DNA from: Larix kaempferi | Lineage: Eukaryota > Streptophyta > Pinopsida > Pinales > Pinaceae | Length of the DNA stretch: 64,000 bases | NCBI GenBank assembly: GCA_027924585.1 | Contig: BSBM01000299.1 | Span: 27,380,501 to 27,444,500, forward strand | Direction of reading: 5' to 3' | In this document: piece after piece, positions 52,896-63,871 of the stretch | Position numbering within the stretch: the first letter of the stretch is position 1 | How the letters are laid out: every line of letters starts with the position of its first letter | The notes under the pieces: model-generated | Databases searched by the model: none | What the model saw: the letters and a program-made list of their open reading frames with translations, nothing else | What the model was told of the DNA's origin: nothing | Position numbers and translations under genes: made by a program

Positions 52896-53711
52896 GAATT
52901 AACAGTCAATGTTGAACATAAAATGGATTCTACTGTTGAAGATTTCTACAAATCATCTGCTTTTAACTGGCATTATATATTCAACTATTGGATCTTTATT
53001 TTTCCAAACAACTGTCAAATAAGTTATTCATAATTTGGTGGTTGGACTAGCTTAAGTTGGTGGAAACAAGACAATGCCCATTGCCAACGATAGTTGGGTT
53101 GTCAGTTTTCATCCAATTTTCTTCAATGGATGAAGGATATTTGTAATCAATGATAATGATGATGACCGGACAACATATGACATTGACTTGCTGGCAATCT
53201 ACCGAAACTGCCTTTTAGCAATCATCTAGATTACATGCATAAGAACTACTTAACACATGATATTCGCAAATTCTGAAGCCCTTGTATTTTGATCAATTAT
53301 ATATGGACAGCATAGAGAATCCAACAAGAATACATTTATTGGTCCTTGCCTGTATCTTGCTGCAAAATGAAAAAATGTATTTTCTGCTCTTTTCACAATA
53401 TTTCAGACCAAAAAACTGAGTTTCTCATGCTTAACTATCATTTTGTATGAATATCATTGCTTGAATGAAGATTCTTAGAGTCTTACATGTGACTATTATC
53501 TCATTCTCTGAAGTTGTTTTATTTGTGGAAATTGCAATTATTTAGTATTTTGAAACATTCATGGGCAATTACCTATTGATTAGCAAGATAGTAAAATATA
53601 AAGATCTAATATTGTCTTATGTTGGGTGAAATTTCATTTCCTCTTAATTAAGTCTGTGGAATCATGTTGCTAATTCTTTCTTGAGGTCCTAATTAGATGG
53701 GTGCAATGCAG
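52896..53711. other. Spacer between the two gene remnants
   Basis: No exons of the upstream half of eIF3h could be found here, although they would be expected on this side. AT-rich, with no repeats noticed. The last bases TGCAATGCAG form the acceptor of the first eIF3h exon. Confidence 0.4.
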
Positions 53712-54909
53712 GTTAAAATTTCAAACTCTGCACTTGTTAGTTCAATTATGGCTGAGTTGGAAATTGATTCACCTGTTTCCCAAGTATGGACGTTTTAGTT
53801 TACTTGAGTCCTACATTATGGCGTTGAATTAGAATTAATGATTCAGTGCTGGGATTCAATTATAAATACTGATCTTGATTGTTCATTTCTTTTCCCTTAG
53901 CAGGGTGACTATGACAGGCTAGTTTTGTTGACAAATCCTTTTATGGAAAACAATCTTGAGTTTTTAATTGATTGCATGGATGATCTTTCTATGGAACAAC
54001 AACAGGTTTATACATTGTTTAATGGTGTATTTCATATTTGTTATTGGATTTTTTCTATCTTTTATGTTACCCCTTTTCTCTTCATAAATGTGGATGCTAC
54101 TCTAATAGCCTCTACCCTCTTTAGTTTCAATATTATTATCGTAATATTTCACGATAGCAAGCTTAGCAGCAGGCTTGGTTGCAAAAAAGAAGGTAAATTT
54201 CCCACTAGTGGCATGCTACTCATTTTTCGTCTCATAACTCAAGATTTTGTAACTATATTATGTAGATTCAATGAATCCATGGTCTGTCTCTGTTTTCTCT
54301 TTTAGATCATACTGATAACATTTTCTATTTTCCATGGATTTCTGACTCACTATTGCTTGTGATTAACAGAGAAGACAACATGGCACGTAAAGCTGTTGGT
54401 GAAGAACCATTACTCGAAGAGGATCCTTCAAACCATGTCTTCAAGCCAATTATTGAACCCTCTAGGATTGAGAGCTATTTCATCACAAATCAAGTTGCCA
54501 ACTACTGTGACCAAATAAAGGGGTACTCTTTAGCAGTTTTATTATTATTATTAATTTTTCACTTATTTAAAATTTCTTAAAACTGGATGTCTATATAGAG
54601 AAATTGTTATCATCAATTCTGATAGTCATGTCATTAGTACTTCATTATCCTTTGTTCAATGAATAAAATTACCAATTATTAGATTGATAAAGGTGTACAT
54701 ACCTTTTAATTAGAAAATTATTATTTTTCGAAGACAGTATTGAATCACTGATTGATATTGGCCTTTAGTATACTATTTAGTAGAGACTATCCATATTTTA
54801 TTGGTATTCCTTTTTTATAACCAATATTATAATATTTTGGAAATTTTGCAGGTTCTTTGGCCATAGTTTTAGAAAACTATATTTGATGGAAGGAGTTCAC
54901 AAGAGTTAA
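53712..54909 (+). pseudogene. eIF3 subunit h, C-terminal half with introns, broken
   Basis: eIF3h is a subunit of translation initiation factor 3 and in plants aids re-initiation after upstream ORFs. Five exons with GT/AG borders are visible: 53,712-53,783 (VKISNSALVSSIMAELEIDS), 53,904-54,005 (GDYDRLVLLTNPFMENNLEF, CMDDLSMEQQQ), 54,125-54,192 (FQYYYRNISR, stop, QA, stop, QQAWLQKR), 54,370-54,522 (NMARKAVGEEPLLEEDPSNH, SRIESYFITNQVANYCDQIK) and 54,853-54,909 (GHSFRKLYLMEGVHKS, stop). The order and length fit the plant protein to its C-terminus. Two TAG codons at 54,155 and 54,164 stand where Gln is normal. The N-terminal MPN half is missing. Intron-containing, so a genomic duplicate. Confidence 0.88.
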
Positions 54910-55860
54910 ATGTCTTATTGTGGTCATTGATGAAATGGCAATGGAGGATATTCATTTAGCTGTAATTGAATTCGATGAGGGCACAACGTTTTTTGATATT
55001 GCAAATGGAATTCTTATTGAAATCATACCCAGTTGTGGACTTCGGTTCTGGCCTAGGAAGATATGTGAATTAGACACACATTTCATGAGTTCCCAATTTT
55101 TAGTTGTGGTTCATAGCAGTTATTTTTGAGATTTGAATTAGATATTTTAATTTTACAATGTCATTATTTTTCTTATCCTATACAGTAGCAGTGCAATTGG
55201 AGTAGCGTTTGCAGCATGTCCTCGTGGATAAAATGCTATATACTTAAATCCGTAATTAGGAACATTTCCGTTGAAGCTGAGTCCAAGTTCTTTTTTATTT
55301 TGTAACGTGGATTTTCTTCCATGTTTCATGTGGAAAGACCTAACAATGTTGGAATACTTCAAACACTAGCAATGAAAATGAAGTGCAATCTTATCTTTTT
55401 GAATGTGATTTAATCAGTCAACGAGTCTCAGTATTTTTGAATTCCCTGGATAATCTCCATTGTTGGTCCATCAGGGAAGCTGCCATGTTTATCACGAAAA
55501 TGATATTTCACATAAATAACTGTCATCAAAACATGCTCAACAATTTATTAGCTCCAATGACTCTGGAAACTTCACAATTTTAAAGGACTTGTGAAACTAT
55601 GTAAGGATCTATGCCTTTCGGTAGAGGGGAACCATGGAAATTTGTTTGAAATGGACTTCACGTAATTTAGTAACATCAATTGTTGCACTATGGCCCTATG
55701 TGTTGCAAAATAATGCAGAAGTGATGCAACTCAAAATGGTAGAATCAGCTATCATTTCTAATGTTTTGTAACAACTAGAACAGACCCATTTACAAATGGT
55801 TAGAGCTGATCTGTCATGGAATTTGGAAAAAGTCGTGAGGTAATGTGGTTTAGTTAGGCT
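54910..55860 (+). pseudogene. Unrecognised gene-like remnant downstream of eIF3h
   Basis: Scattered exon-like peptides on the plus strand: MEDIHLAVIEFDEGTTFFDI and LIEIIPSCGLRFWPRKICEL (54,935-55,085), SSAIGVAFAACPRG then FLPCFMWKDLTMLEYF (55,186-55,370), and TMEICLKWTSRNLVTSIVAL and NAEVMQLKMVESAIISNVL (55,632-55,770). Frames differ and stops occur. Composition looks coding but I cannot name a family. It might be decayed exons of a neighbouring gene. Confidence 0.35.
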
Positions 55861-56504
55861 TGCTTTAAAATTAGCATTAGCATAATCTGTAGTGAATATT
55901 TGTATGGCATACTTACTATTAGATCTACATATTTCAATTTTTAAGAGAACTTTAATCTCACCAACAACAAAGAAGCTAGATCCTACTATTTGTTTTATAT
56001 ATTTAGGATCTGTCCCAACATGTAATGGAAATGGGTAGGAATGGTCTTTAATTTCATTCCTGATCTACTCAAGAATGTGCAAATCCAAGAAAATATCTCT
56101 TTGACTCGGGTCTTATATGTTCTGTCTAACCCTCCCTCTATTATAGTTGGTTTTTTAAGGAAGAGGGAAGGGCGGAGCACTCTGAAAGAAACCGAAAAAC
56201 AATTACCTACCTTCTAAAGATAGATAGAGTAAGGACAAGCCGACCAGATCGACTAGAACAACCCAGGATGGAAGAAATCTCGAAGCAACCTATAGGCCAG
56301 TCAAATACTTAGTCTATGAAAAGCCCAATCATTCCAAAAGCATGGGCTTTTAGCGAGGTATGGATCCATTAAAGGTGACAAGTACTAAGTATTAGCATGA
56401 GGGAGGACCATAAGTATTATTTTAATTAGTATTGTTGTAATTAGGAAAATAATAAAATAATTGTTTTATTGTAATTTCACCGAGAATAGCGACGTGCTCT
56501 ACAA
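55861..56504. other. Unassigned stretch
   Basis: No gene. The 56,420-56,470 region holds a duplicated ATTGTTGTAATTAGG / TTGTTTTATTGTAATTT type string. It may be the upstream part of the LTR-end-like module that follows. Confidence 0.3.
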
Positions 56505-56800
56505 CCCAGTACAGGGAGATGTTGTAACTCTTAATGTTATGTAACGTTATGTAGCATGACGTTCCCATAAGAAGGAAATAAAAGTGCAAATGATGTCGGC
56601 TTAAAAAAATTAAATTTATATTGATTTCATCTTAAACCTAGATATATCAAGTAGGAGAGGATTGAATATTTTGAGGTGTAATTTTTTTTGTAATGTATAC
56701 AAAAAATTTAAGATAAAAAAATTTACACCGCAAGAAATTGGATTCCTCTCGGTGATTGATAGATCTGGTTTGAAGATGGATCTATTTTGGTCAGTAGAAA
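56505..56800 (+). repeat. LTR-end-like module, second copy
   Basis: GGGAGATGTTGTAACTC at the left and CAAGAAATTGGATTCCTCTC, GGTGATTGATAGATC and GATGGATCTATTTTGG at the right, same order as 30,640-30,936. The middle differs more than the ends. GGGAGA before TGTTGTAA looks like a polypurine tract at an LTR start. Confidence 0.55.
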
Positions 56801-58125
56801 TTGAATTCCTATATTCAAGTAATGGTGGTCATATATATATATACAAATAACAATAAGAATGCATTTTAAATAATATTAGATGGAATTCGATGAAATATAA
56901 AATTTTAGGGTTGTACATTCTTATCCAAAGGTTTATAAAATTTAGTGGGTTATATTTATATCTAAGAAAATTTATATAACAAATCATGTGATGTAAATTA
57001 TAAATATTCTAAGTTTGGTGATTTGGTAAACTATTACAATTAAACAAATAACAATTGATATATGTAATTTGATGGCATGCAAGTTCGTTTTTAAATGTGA
57101 ATGGTTTATATATATATATATATATATATTTTCTACAAGAAAAAGTTGGTAACTTTATTTACATAAATGGAGAAGTTGCAATTATTATAGTCGGTTTGAT
57201 AGCATTGAAAATAAGATTTTAAAGGAGATGATTCTCTAATCATTTATAAATTTATAGAAAAGGGGAGCATGGCTCAACCAATCCTATACAAGAAAATTGA
57301 TGTGTAGTATCATATAGGGAGCTAAAACTCAACTCAAATGAACAGAGAATTTTATGTTTGGATAGGATCTTCAATCCGATTTTGATAAAAGAATTGTATT
57401 GCCCAAAACCAAATTTGAGTGATCTCAACATTGACAAAATTTACCTATGTTTTGTTGTGGCTTCAACTACACAAGTATTCCTTCTTTGTTATCTGCTTTC
57501 CTTGATCCCTTCTAAGTATATGCACTTGATTTTCGTTGAGCTCACAAGCATCCTTTGCTAGTCAATTGACTTGTGAATTGTTTTTTCTATAAATACGTTC
57601 AACGATATAGGATATGAATTGATATTTTAGTTCTAGTCCTCTGCTGAGCATACGTTGAAGGTTGATATTTATACATCTAGTAGTGGTGTTAATCTAGTTC
57701 ACCACTATCAAGGAATCTGAGATCTAAAATTCTGTTAAAGCATTCTCCAAAGCTAAAGAAAGAATCGTAATTAAGCTCATGAGCTCTGCATACTTATTTG
57801 TGTTGTAGCATGTTCCTCGTTTGTATGATAGTTGAATTCCTAAAGTTAACATCTTCGACATCACTCCCAGGGTTTCCTCTGAAAGTGTCATCACAGAATC
57901 CATGTGGGATTGATCTGTCAAAAGTAAGCTACTTTGATATCCTAGAATGTTTTTTTTAGTGAATTTGCATTGGGGGGTGAATATATGACTATTTGAGAGT
58001 TGAAATCGGTTGACGAAAGACATCATTGAATCTTGCCTCATTTTGTGTAATCAATATGCTCCAAGCAATATGTAAGGCCGAAGCTGGGTAGCTTAAATGA
58101 CGTGCATGTTTGTAACATTTGTTCC
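56801..58125. other. Unassigned AT-rich stretch with a minus-strand coding-like patch
   Basis: A TA run lies at 57,108-57,129. On the minus strand at about 58,150-57,990 the peptide AWNKCYKHARHLSYPASALH and WSILITQNEARFNDVFRQPI looks coding, and a second open piece follows at 57,724-58,041 (MRQDSMMSFVNRFQLSNSHI). I do not recognise either. Confidence 0.35.
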
Positions 58126-58129
58126 ATGC

Positions 58130-59345
58130 CTCGTAAAGTGTAAAAAATTCCCATGGAAGAAGGTTTCCCATGGGTGAATTTTGAAGTGCATAGGGCATTT
58201 TTCTTGTCAATGGGTGAATTATGAAGTGCATGGGGTGTTTTTCTCACCACTGGGTGAGTTTAAAAGTGCATGGGGCATTTCTATCATCATTGGGTCAATT
58301 TAGAAGTGCATGTGTCAAGTATTGAAGTGACTCAGGGGAATTTTGAAGTGCTTTGGGAAAATATTGAAGTGCATGGAGGGTTCTTATCATCCTTGGGAGA
58401 ATTTAGAAGTGCCTTGGAAAATATTGAAGTTCTTAGGGCAATTTTATCATCTTTCAGAAAATTGACGTGCCCGGGGCAAGTATTGAAGGGCTTGGGGCAT
58501 TTTTCTTGTTAATGGGTGAATTTAGAAGTGCATGGGGCATTTTTCTCATCACAGGGTGGATTTAGAAGTGCATGGGTCATTTTTCTCCTCATTGCGTGAA
58601 TTTATAAGTTCTTGGGGTTGTTATTGATCAATGTATGAAATCTTTTATAGTGTTGGGACATTTTAAAACAATGATGGGAAAATTTATCACTTGTCGGGGA
58701 AAATTTGTGTGGATTGAGGCATTTTTGTGATTGCCTGGGTGATTATATCATTGTCGAGTGTTTTTCTCCCTTGCCTATGACAACTATTGAAGTGCATAGG
58801 GCATCTTTATCATCATTGGACGAATTTTGAAGTGTCTGGGGAAAGTAATGAAGAGCCTGGAAAATCATGGAAGTGGATGGGGGTGTTTTTATCTTTGCTA
58901 GGAGAATTTTGAAGTGCCTGGGGCAAAAATTGAAGTGTCTCAGTGTTTTTATCATCGTTGGGAGAATTTTGAAGTGACTGAGGTAGGTATTGAAGTGCAT
59001 GGTGTGTTTCTATCATCATTGGGTCAATTTAGAAGTGCATGGGGTAAGTATTGAAGTTCCTCGAGGGAATTTTGAAGTGCTTGGGGAAAATATTGAAGTG
59101 CATGGGGAGTTTTTATCATCCTTGGGAGAATTTAGAGGTGTCAAGGAAACTATTGAAGTGCTTAGGGAATTTTTATCATCTTTGGGATAATTTTGAAGTG
59201 CTCGGGGCAAGTATTGAAGTGTCTTGGGCGTTTTTCTCATCATTGGGTGAATTTAGAAGTGCATGGGGCACTATTCTCAGCACAGGGTGAATTTAGAAGT
59301 GCATGGGGTTGTTATTTATCAATTTATGGATGCTTTTATGGTGTT
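58130..59345. repeat. Nested minisatellite: short units in a 0.7-kb higher-order repeat
   Basis: Dense short units of the type GAATTTxGAAGTGCATGGGG alternating with CATTTTTxTCATCATTGGGT. A higher-order copy is visible: TATCATCATTGGGTCAATTT starts at 58,282 and 59,011 (729 bases apart), and TGTTGGGACATTTTAAAACA at 58,651 and 59,342 (691 apart). Open frames on both strands, such as LPQSLQNSPNDDKN on the minus strand, follow from unit lengths and are not genes. Confidence 0.9.
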
Positions 59346-59874
59346 GGGACATTTTAAAACAATGATGGGCAAATTTATCACTTGTTGAGGAACATTTGTG
59401 TGGATTGAGCCATTTTAAGTATTCACTCACAAATATGCAAATCTCCTACCATTCGACACCAAAGAGAAGAAGTTTCGGTGAGAAGATTGGTTGGAATCTT
59501 GGAATTGCTCCAATAATTATCTCTCTATATAAAGGAAGTGGCTCGCTACTAGGATATTCACTTAATTCTATCAATTTGTTGGCATGTCAAGATTCATGAC
59601 CCCACATGTCCATTGGACCATTAAGGTATGAGATAACAAGTAGAGTCCCTACTTGCCATGAATCTAGTTAGTGCAGTCGTGTTTTGTCGACACCTTCTAG
59701 TTGTGAGTGATCAAATACTTCTTGTGAAATGTATAAATAAATCCATCCTCTCCTCATTCATACACTTGTTAATTCGAGAGTCTGGGAGTCGAGAGAGTCC
59801 AAATTTGAGCTCCAGTGTATGTTCTTCTGTTGCACTACCTTAGTAATCTACAAAATCAAAAGCTTGAGTCTTAT
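59346..59874. other. Promoter-like unassigned stretch
   Basis: TATATAAAG at 59,526-59,534 within CTCTCTATATAAAGGAAG is a good TATA-box candidate on the plus strand, but no gene follows. An LTR or other element promoter is possible. The small open frames here are unsupported. Confidence 0.35.
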
Positions 59875-59880
59875 TGGCAA

Positions 59881-60080
59881 AAGATTCACCAAATTTTTAC
59901 TATATTTTATAAATCATTGAAAGATTCACCAAGTTTTTACAATTTTTTATAATTAAGTGAAATATTCGCCAAGAGTTTACAATATCTTATAATTTAGGGA
60001 AGTTTTGGTCAATATTTTACAGCATTATATAATGAAATGAAAGATTCGCCAAAAAAATTATGTATACATATTATATTATT
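59881..60080. repeat. 40-bp tandem array
   Basis: Copies start at 59,881, 59,921, 59,961, 60,001 and 60,041, an exact 40-base step. Unit: AAGATTCACCAAGTTTTTAC plus AATTTTTTATAATTAAGTGA. The first-listed half is best conserved. Confidence 0.9.
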
Positions 60081-60174
60081 GATAAAATTAGCTTCAAGTT
60101 TTCCTATATATCGGGGAGATTCGCCCATTTTTTATACATTTAAATTTTGGGGGGTTCTTAAAATCATCCCTGTT

Positions 60175-61290
60175 GACAATTCCCCCATTCTCTGTGCAAC
60201 AAACCAAATGAAGAATAATTATATGCAACAATAAAAAATAGGTATCCATTCCCCCATTCACCATATCTAGCATAAAATCTATGTCTTAACAAAGATATAA
60301 AATAGATTTCCAAAAGATCTCTGCTCGACACAACATATAGATTCTAGGTTTGGCTTCACGCCATCTACCCAAGGCTCAACGCAGCTAGCATATAATTTAT
60401 ATGAATCAAGGATCACATACATATAATATGTATTAAGTAAATATACAAGTATCTTCCCCAATCTTTGCTCAACAACAAAAACGATATGCAATATATATAA
60501 TAGATAACATATGATGTACAATGATCCTTCCCTAATCCCTACGCAATAATAAAAACTACATAGATATCATACTTCCAGCATGTACATCTAATATATGAAT
60601 TGGAATTTATATAGGGATCAGCTTCCATTGTCATACCTTCCCAAAACTTATGCACAGTAAAACCAAAACAAGAGAAATATACCTCCCTCAAACCGAAAGA
60701 GGTGAAACATTAGCATGCAAAGAAATATACAATTAATGAAATAATAGGTATACCAAGATCAGTCACCCCACATCTACACAGTTGACAACAAGAGCATATA
60801 TATATAATATATGAAATCATAACCTACGGGAATAAACCTCCCCACACATCTACGCAGTCACAAATTAACTAAATATAATGATCCAACATAGAGATATGTA
60901 TTTTATCAAATGGAAATGTAACCCTAGATCCTATCCCCCAAGCTGTGGGCAGCATGCCACAAGGGCATAATATAAATAATATATGAGAACAACAGATATA
61001 TATATATTCCATCAAATGGAATGTAAACATGGATCTTTCCCCCAATCATTGCGCATGTGGAATCCAATCTTACATATAAAATATATGAAACAGAAATTAT
61101 AAAGGCATATTCCCCAAACATGTGCAACAACAAATAGAAGTATATACAATATAAAATGAATAGCATGCAGGGATTCATTCCCCACCTCTGCGCGGAAACA
61201 AATGCCAATATCCATGAAAACCAACATATATACACAATCAATTAAAAATTATACCAGGATCTTTCCCCAGGCCCTCCAAACAGAAAATTC
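60175..61290. repeat. Irregular array with TTCCCC...TGCGCA...CAACAA core
   Basis: At least eleven variants of a core such as TTCCCCAATCTTTGCTCAAC, TTCCCTAATCCCTACGCAAT and TTCCCCACCTCTGCGCGG lie at about 60,180, 60,247, 60,453, 60,525, 60,634, 60,765, 60,837, 60,923, 61,035, 61,110, 61,175 and 61,262. Spacing varies from about 65 to 130 bases; spacers are rich in ATATAT and end in GGATC-like bases. Minus-strand open frames here (VEQRLGKI, SAQRWGMN) are translations of the core. Confidence 0.75.
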
Positions 61291-62002
61291 TTCATAGGTT
61301 TAAAGAAGTAACCCCCCTCCTTAGAGCTACTAGCATGTATATAATGACAACAAGAAACATTAAGCTCCCTTTAAGAAGGTAGTGGAGGCTCTCCCATGCT
61401 CATAGCGCTGAGCGTTTGCAACGTGGAGCCAAGTAAGAAAAGGAAGATCGTGGAGGTGTGGGTGTTATACCCTTAGCGTTGAGTTTCAATGGAAACGTGG
61501 CAAGGGAGCGTGGTTAAAAATAACGATAAGTAACATAATTAATAAAAGACAACTTATTTTTACATTATGTATATCTATATCTATATCTATTTATATACAT
61601 ATATATATAAGTAAATCATCTATATATATATATATATATGTAAATCATCGGTTCAGAAGTAAATGACCTCTGAATGTCATAGGGAGTCGATGTCGATGCC
61701 GATAGAGACTGGACTATTTTGGGGTAGAGTTTACTGTTGCACATCTATGTGGGTCTTCCTGGATTCTGCAGAGGGATGATTTGGTGTGATGGTTTGGAGT
61801 CGAGTCAGGCTACCCATACCTAGCTCTAGTACCAACCAAACCATAAATAAAAAGTCGGAATTTTTTTCTGTAGTTTTTAACTATTGTTTTCTTCCAAGTA
61901 CCTATGATGTTTTTGTCGTCATGTTTTTTGTCCGACGCTCCTTTGGACAGGTGTCAGTTTATGCACAGATAGGAGTGAGGCTGGGCGAGGTACAAAATCA
62001 CT
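61291..62002. other. LINE 5' region and microsatellite
   Basis: Contains a TATC/TA microsatellite at about 61,562-61,640 and GC-richer sequence up to the ORF1 start. The 5' UTR and promoter of the LINE probably start somewhere after the microsatellite; no boundary could be fixed. Confidence 0.45.
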
Positions 62003-63564
62003 ATGTCTAGATATTCGGGGGTTTTTCGTACGCCGGAAGTCATGCTGAATGATGATGGTATGAATGTGTCGGGGGGGAAGAGTGTTAGGCTCACCGGTGC
62101 AAGGGATCGTCGTTGCAGGAGGCAGAAATCACTCAAGGATCATGAAGGCATAGAACAATATATCATTGAGGAATACTTGAACATGGACAGAATTGAGATG
62201 TTGGCACGCAGGGCCATTGCTGGGCACATGGAGTTTATGTCAAGTTCGAAGGAAGATGTCCTGGAATGGATCAATAAACATTGGACTCCAATGTTGGGCC
62301 TTCCTTCCAAGGTCAATCTATTGTTAAATGGATGGATATTATTCATTATGCCCTTAGAGGAGCATGTTGGGATGATACTCTCCAACAAATGGAGTTTTAA
62401 AAAGGGCTCTCTGATTCTCAAGAAATGGCACCTGAATTTTGAGCCCTTGTAGAAACTTCAATCGAAGCCATTTATGGATACTTCTACCTGGTTTTCCTTT
62501 AGTTCTCTGGACCAAAAAGATTTTGATGGGTTTGGTTAATAAAGTTGGTACCTTTGTTAGCTCTGACAAACAATCTCTATTTCTCATGGAGAAGAAGGTA
62601 GCTCGGGTGATGGTTGAGTTTGACCTTAATAAAGGCTTACCGGTAGAGGTTGATATTATTCGGGGTAAAATGACCTTCAAACAAAGACTAGACTATTTTG
62701 GGGTGCCCTTCAGATGTTTTAAGTGTAGATGTATGGGTCATATTTTGGCAAGGTGTCCTCTACGACTGATTTCGGTCCTTTGTCAGAGGGGATTGGAGAT
62801 TCCGTCCCTTCGAACCTTGAAGGACCTATGGACGACCACTCATTGGCTCATGATTCAACGGGTAAGTCTTCACATTCTAACTGTCTTCAGAAAGAGTTGC
62901 CTAAAGAAGAGGTAGAGTTTATTCTTGACATTGAGAATACTTTTGATAAGAGGATTGCGGAGGAAAATATTCAACTTAACCATAATGGTTTCTTTGAGAA
63001 AAATCCTTGTAGCCCTACTGATGGTTTTACAAGTTCGAGTTTGCGGGAGGTGTTGCCTGGTCTCCCCCTATTCAAAGTTGTTATGCGTCCCAGAACTCTA
63101 CATCTGTGGGTTAGGGTAATAATAATATTACAGTTCCTCTGTTGGATACCTTGGCGAATATAGTTTTGGATACCCCATGTGATTCATCTTTGGGCATTCC
63201 ACATAACCCCTCCCTTCTTCATGTTGAGTCATTGATTGAGGCTGGTGGCACCTATTTTCCTATTGGTTCTTCGGAACATTTGAGGACCGAACAGGGCTCT
63301 TCATATTTATCGAATACCTTTGTGTTGTTGAGTATTTATTCCAAAAATACCTCTTCGAACCCTCTCGTTAAACATATTACACCGGATAAATTTGTGAATG
63401 TAGCCATTCGGAAGAATAGAAGGAAGGTTTTGGCAAGGGAAGCTTCTGAAACTGATGAGACTTATGCACCCCTCTCTTCCAGATTATCTCCCCCTAAAGT
63501 TAGTTTTGTTGTTATTAACCCTATTCACTATTCAAAAGCTCTTAGAGAAGACAAGCCTCCATAG
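62003..63564 (+). pseudogene. LINE ORF1 (DUF4283, zinc knuckle), three frame changes
   Basis: RNA-binding protein of the LINE. First frame, Met at 62,003: RCRRQKSLKDHEGIEQYIIE, then VNLLLNGWILFIMPLEEHVG and SNKWSFKKGSLILKKWHLNF (DUF4283 start). Near 62,440 the frame shifts: LPGFPLVLWTKKILMGLVNK, ARVMVEFDLNKGLPVEVDII, YFGVPFRCFKCRCMGHILAR, with the knuckle C-x2-C-x4-H-x4-C. A second change near 62,740 and a third near 63,130 precede the acidic/Ser-rich tail (ANIVLDTPCDSSLG, NVAIRKNRRKVLAREASETD) ending at 63,564. Undoing three indels would give one frame of about 520 codons, usual for plant L1 ORF1. Confidence 0.85.
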
Positions 63565-63575
63565 GGGGTTTCTTA

Positions 63576-63871
63576 ATGTTATTTCTCTCATTAAATGTTC
63601 GGGGATTGGGAAAAGATTCTAGGGCTAGGGCTTTATCCCATTTGTTCAAGGCTACTAGACCTCATATTATTTTGTTTCAAGAAACTATGTGCTAGCAGTT
63701 GGAAGTTGTTCGTAAGCTCTCCTCAATTCTCCTGGGATGGGAATTTGCAGCCATAAATGCTTTGGGTCATTCGGGGGGGCTTATTGCGGGTTGGAATCCT
63801 GTTTTTTTCAATTTTTGTGCTTATAAAACTCAGTGGGGTTTGTTACTGAAAGGCTGTTGTCTGAGTTTGAA
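63576..63871 (+). pseudogene. LINE ORF2 start: APE endonuclease
   Basis: MLFLSLNVRGLGKDSRARAL carries the Asn motif (S-L-N-V-R-G), HIILFQETMC the catalytic Glu (Q-E-T), and GHSGGLIAGWNP the G-x-S-G-G block of LINE endonucleases, which nick target DNA. A TAG follows ETMC at 63,693-63,695; the frame resumes with QLEVVRKLSSILLGWEFAAI. The start ATG lies 12 bases after the ORF1 stop. It ends at the putative insertion at 63,872. Confidence 0.85.

Larger units (their letters stand above)
62003..63871 (+). mobile_element. L1-type LINE retrotransposon, 5' part
   Basis: ORF1 (DUF4283 and CCHC knuckle) is followed after a few bases by ORF2 beginning with an APE-type endonuclease, the standard plant L1 order. 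The similarity stops at about 63,871, where TGTAACACC, an LTR-start-like string, begins. ORF1 has three frame changes and ORF2 one stop, so this copy is inactive. Confidence 0.85.

Noticed and set aside
58743-59243. Repeated NSPNDDKN-type peptides on the minus strand
   Set aside because: Produced by the minisatellite; frames exist on both strands and drift with unit length.
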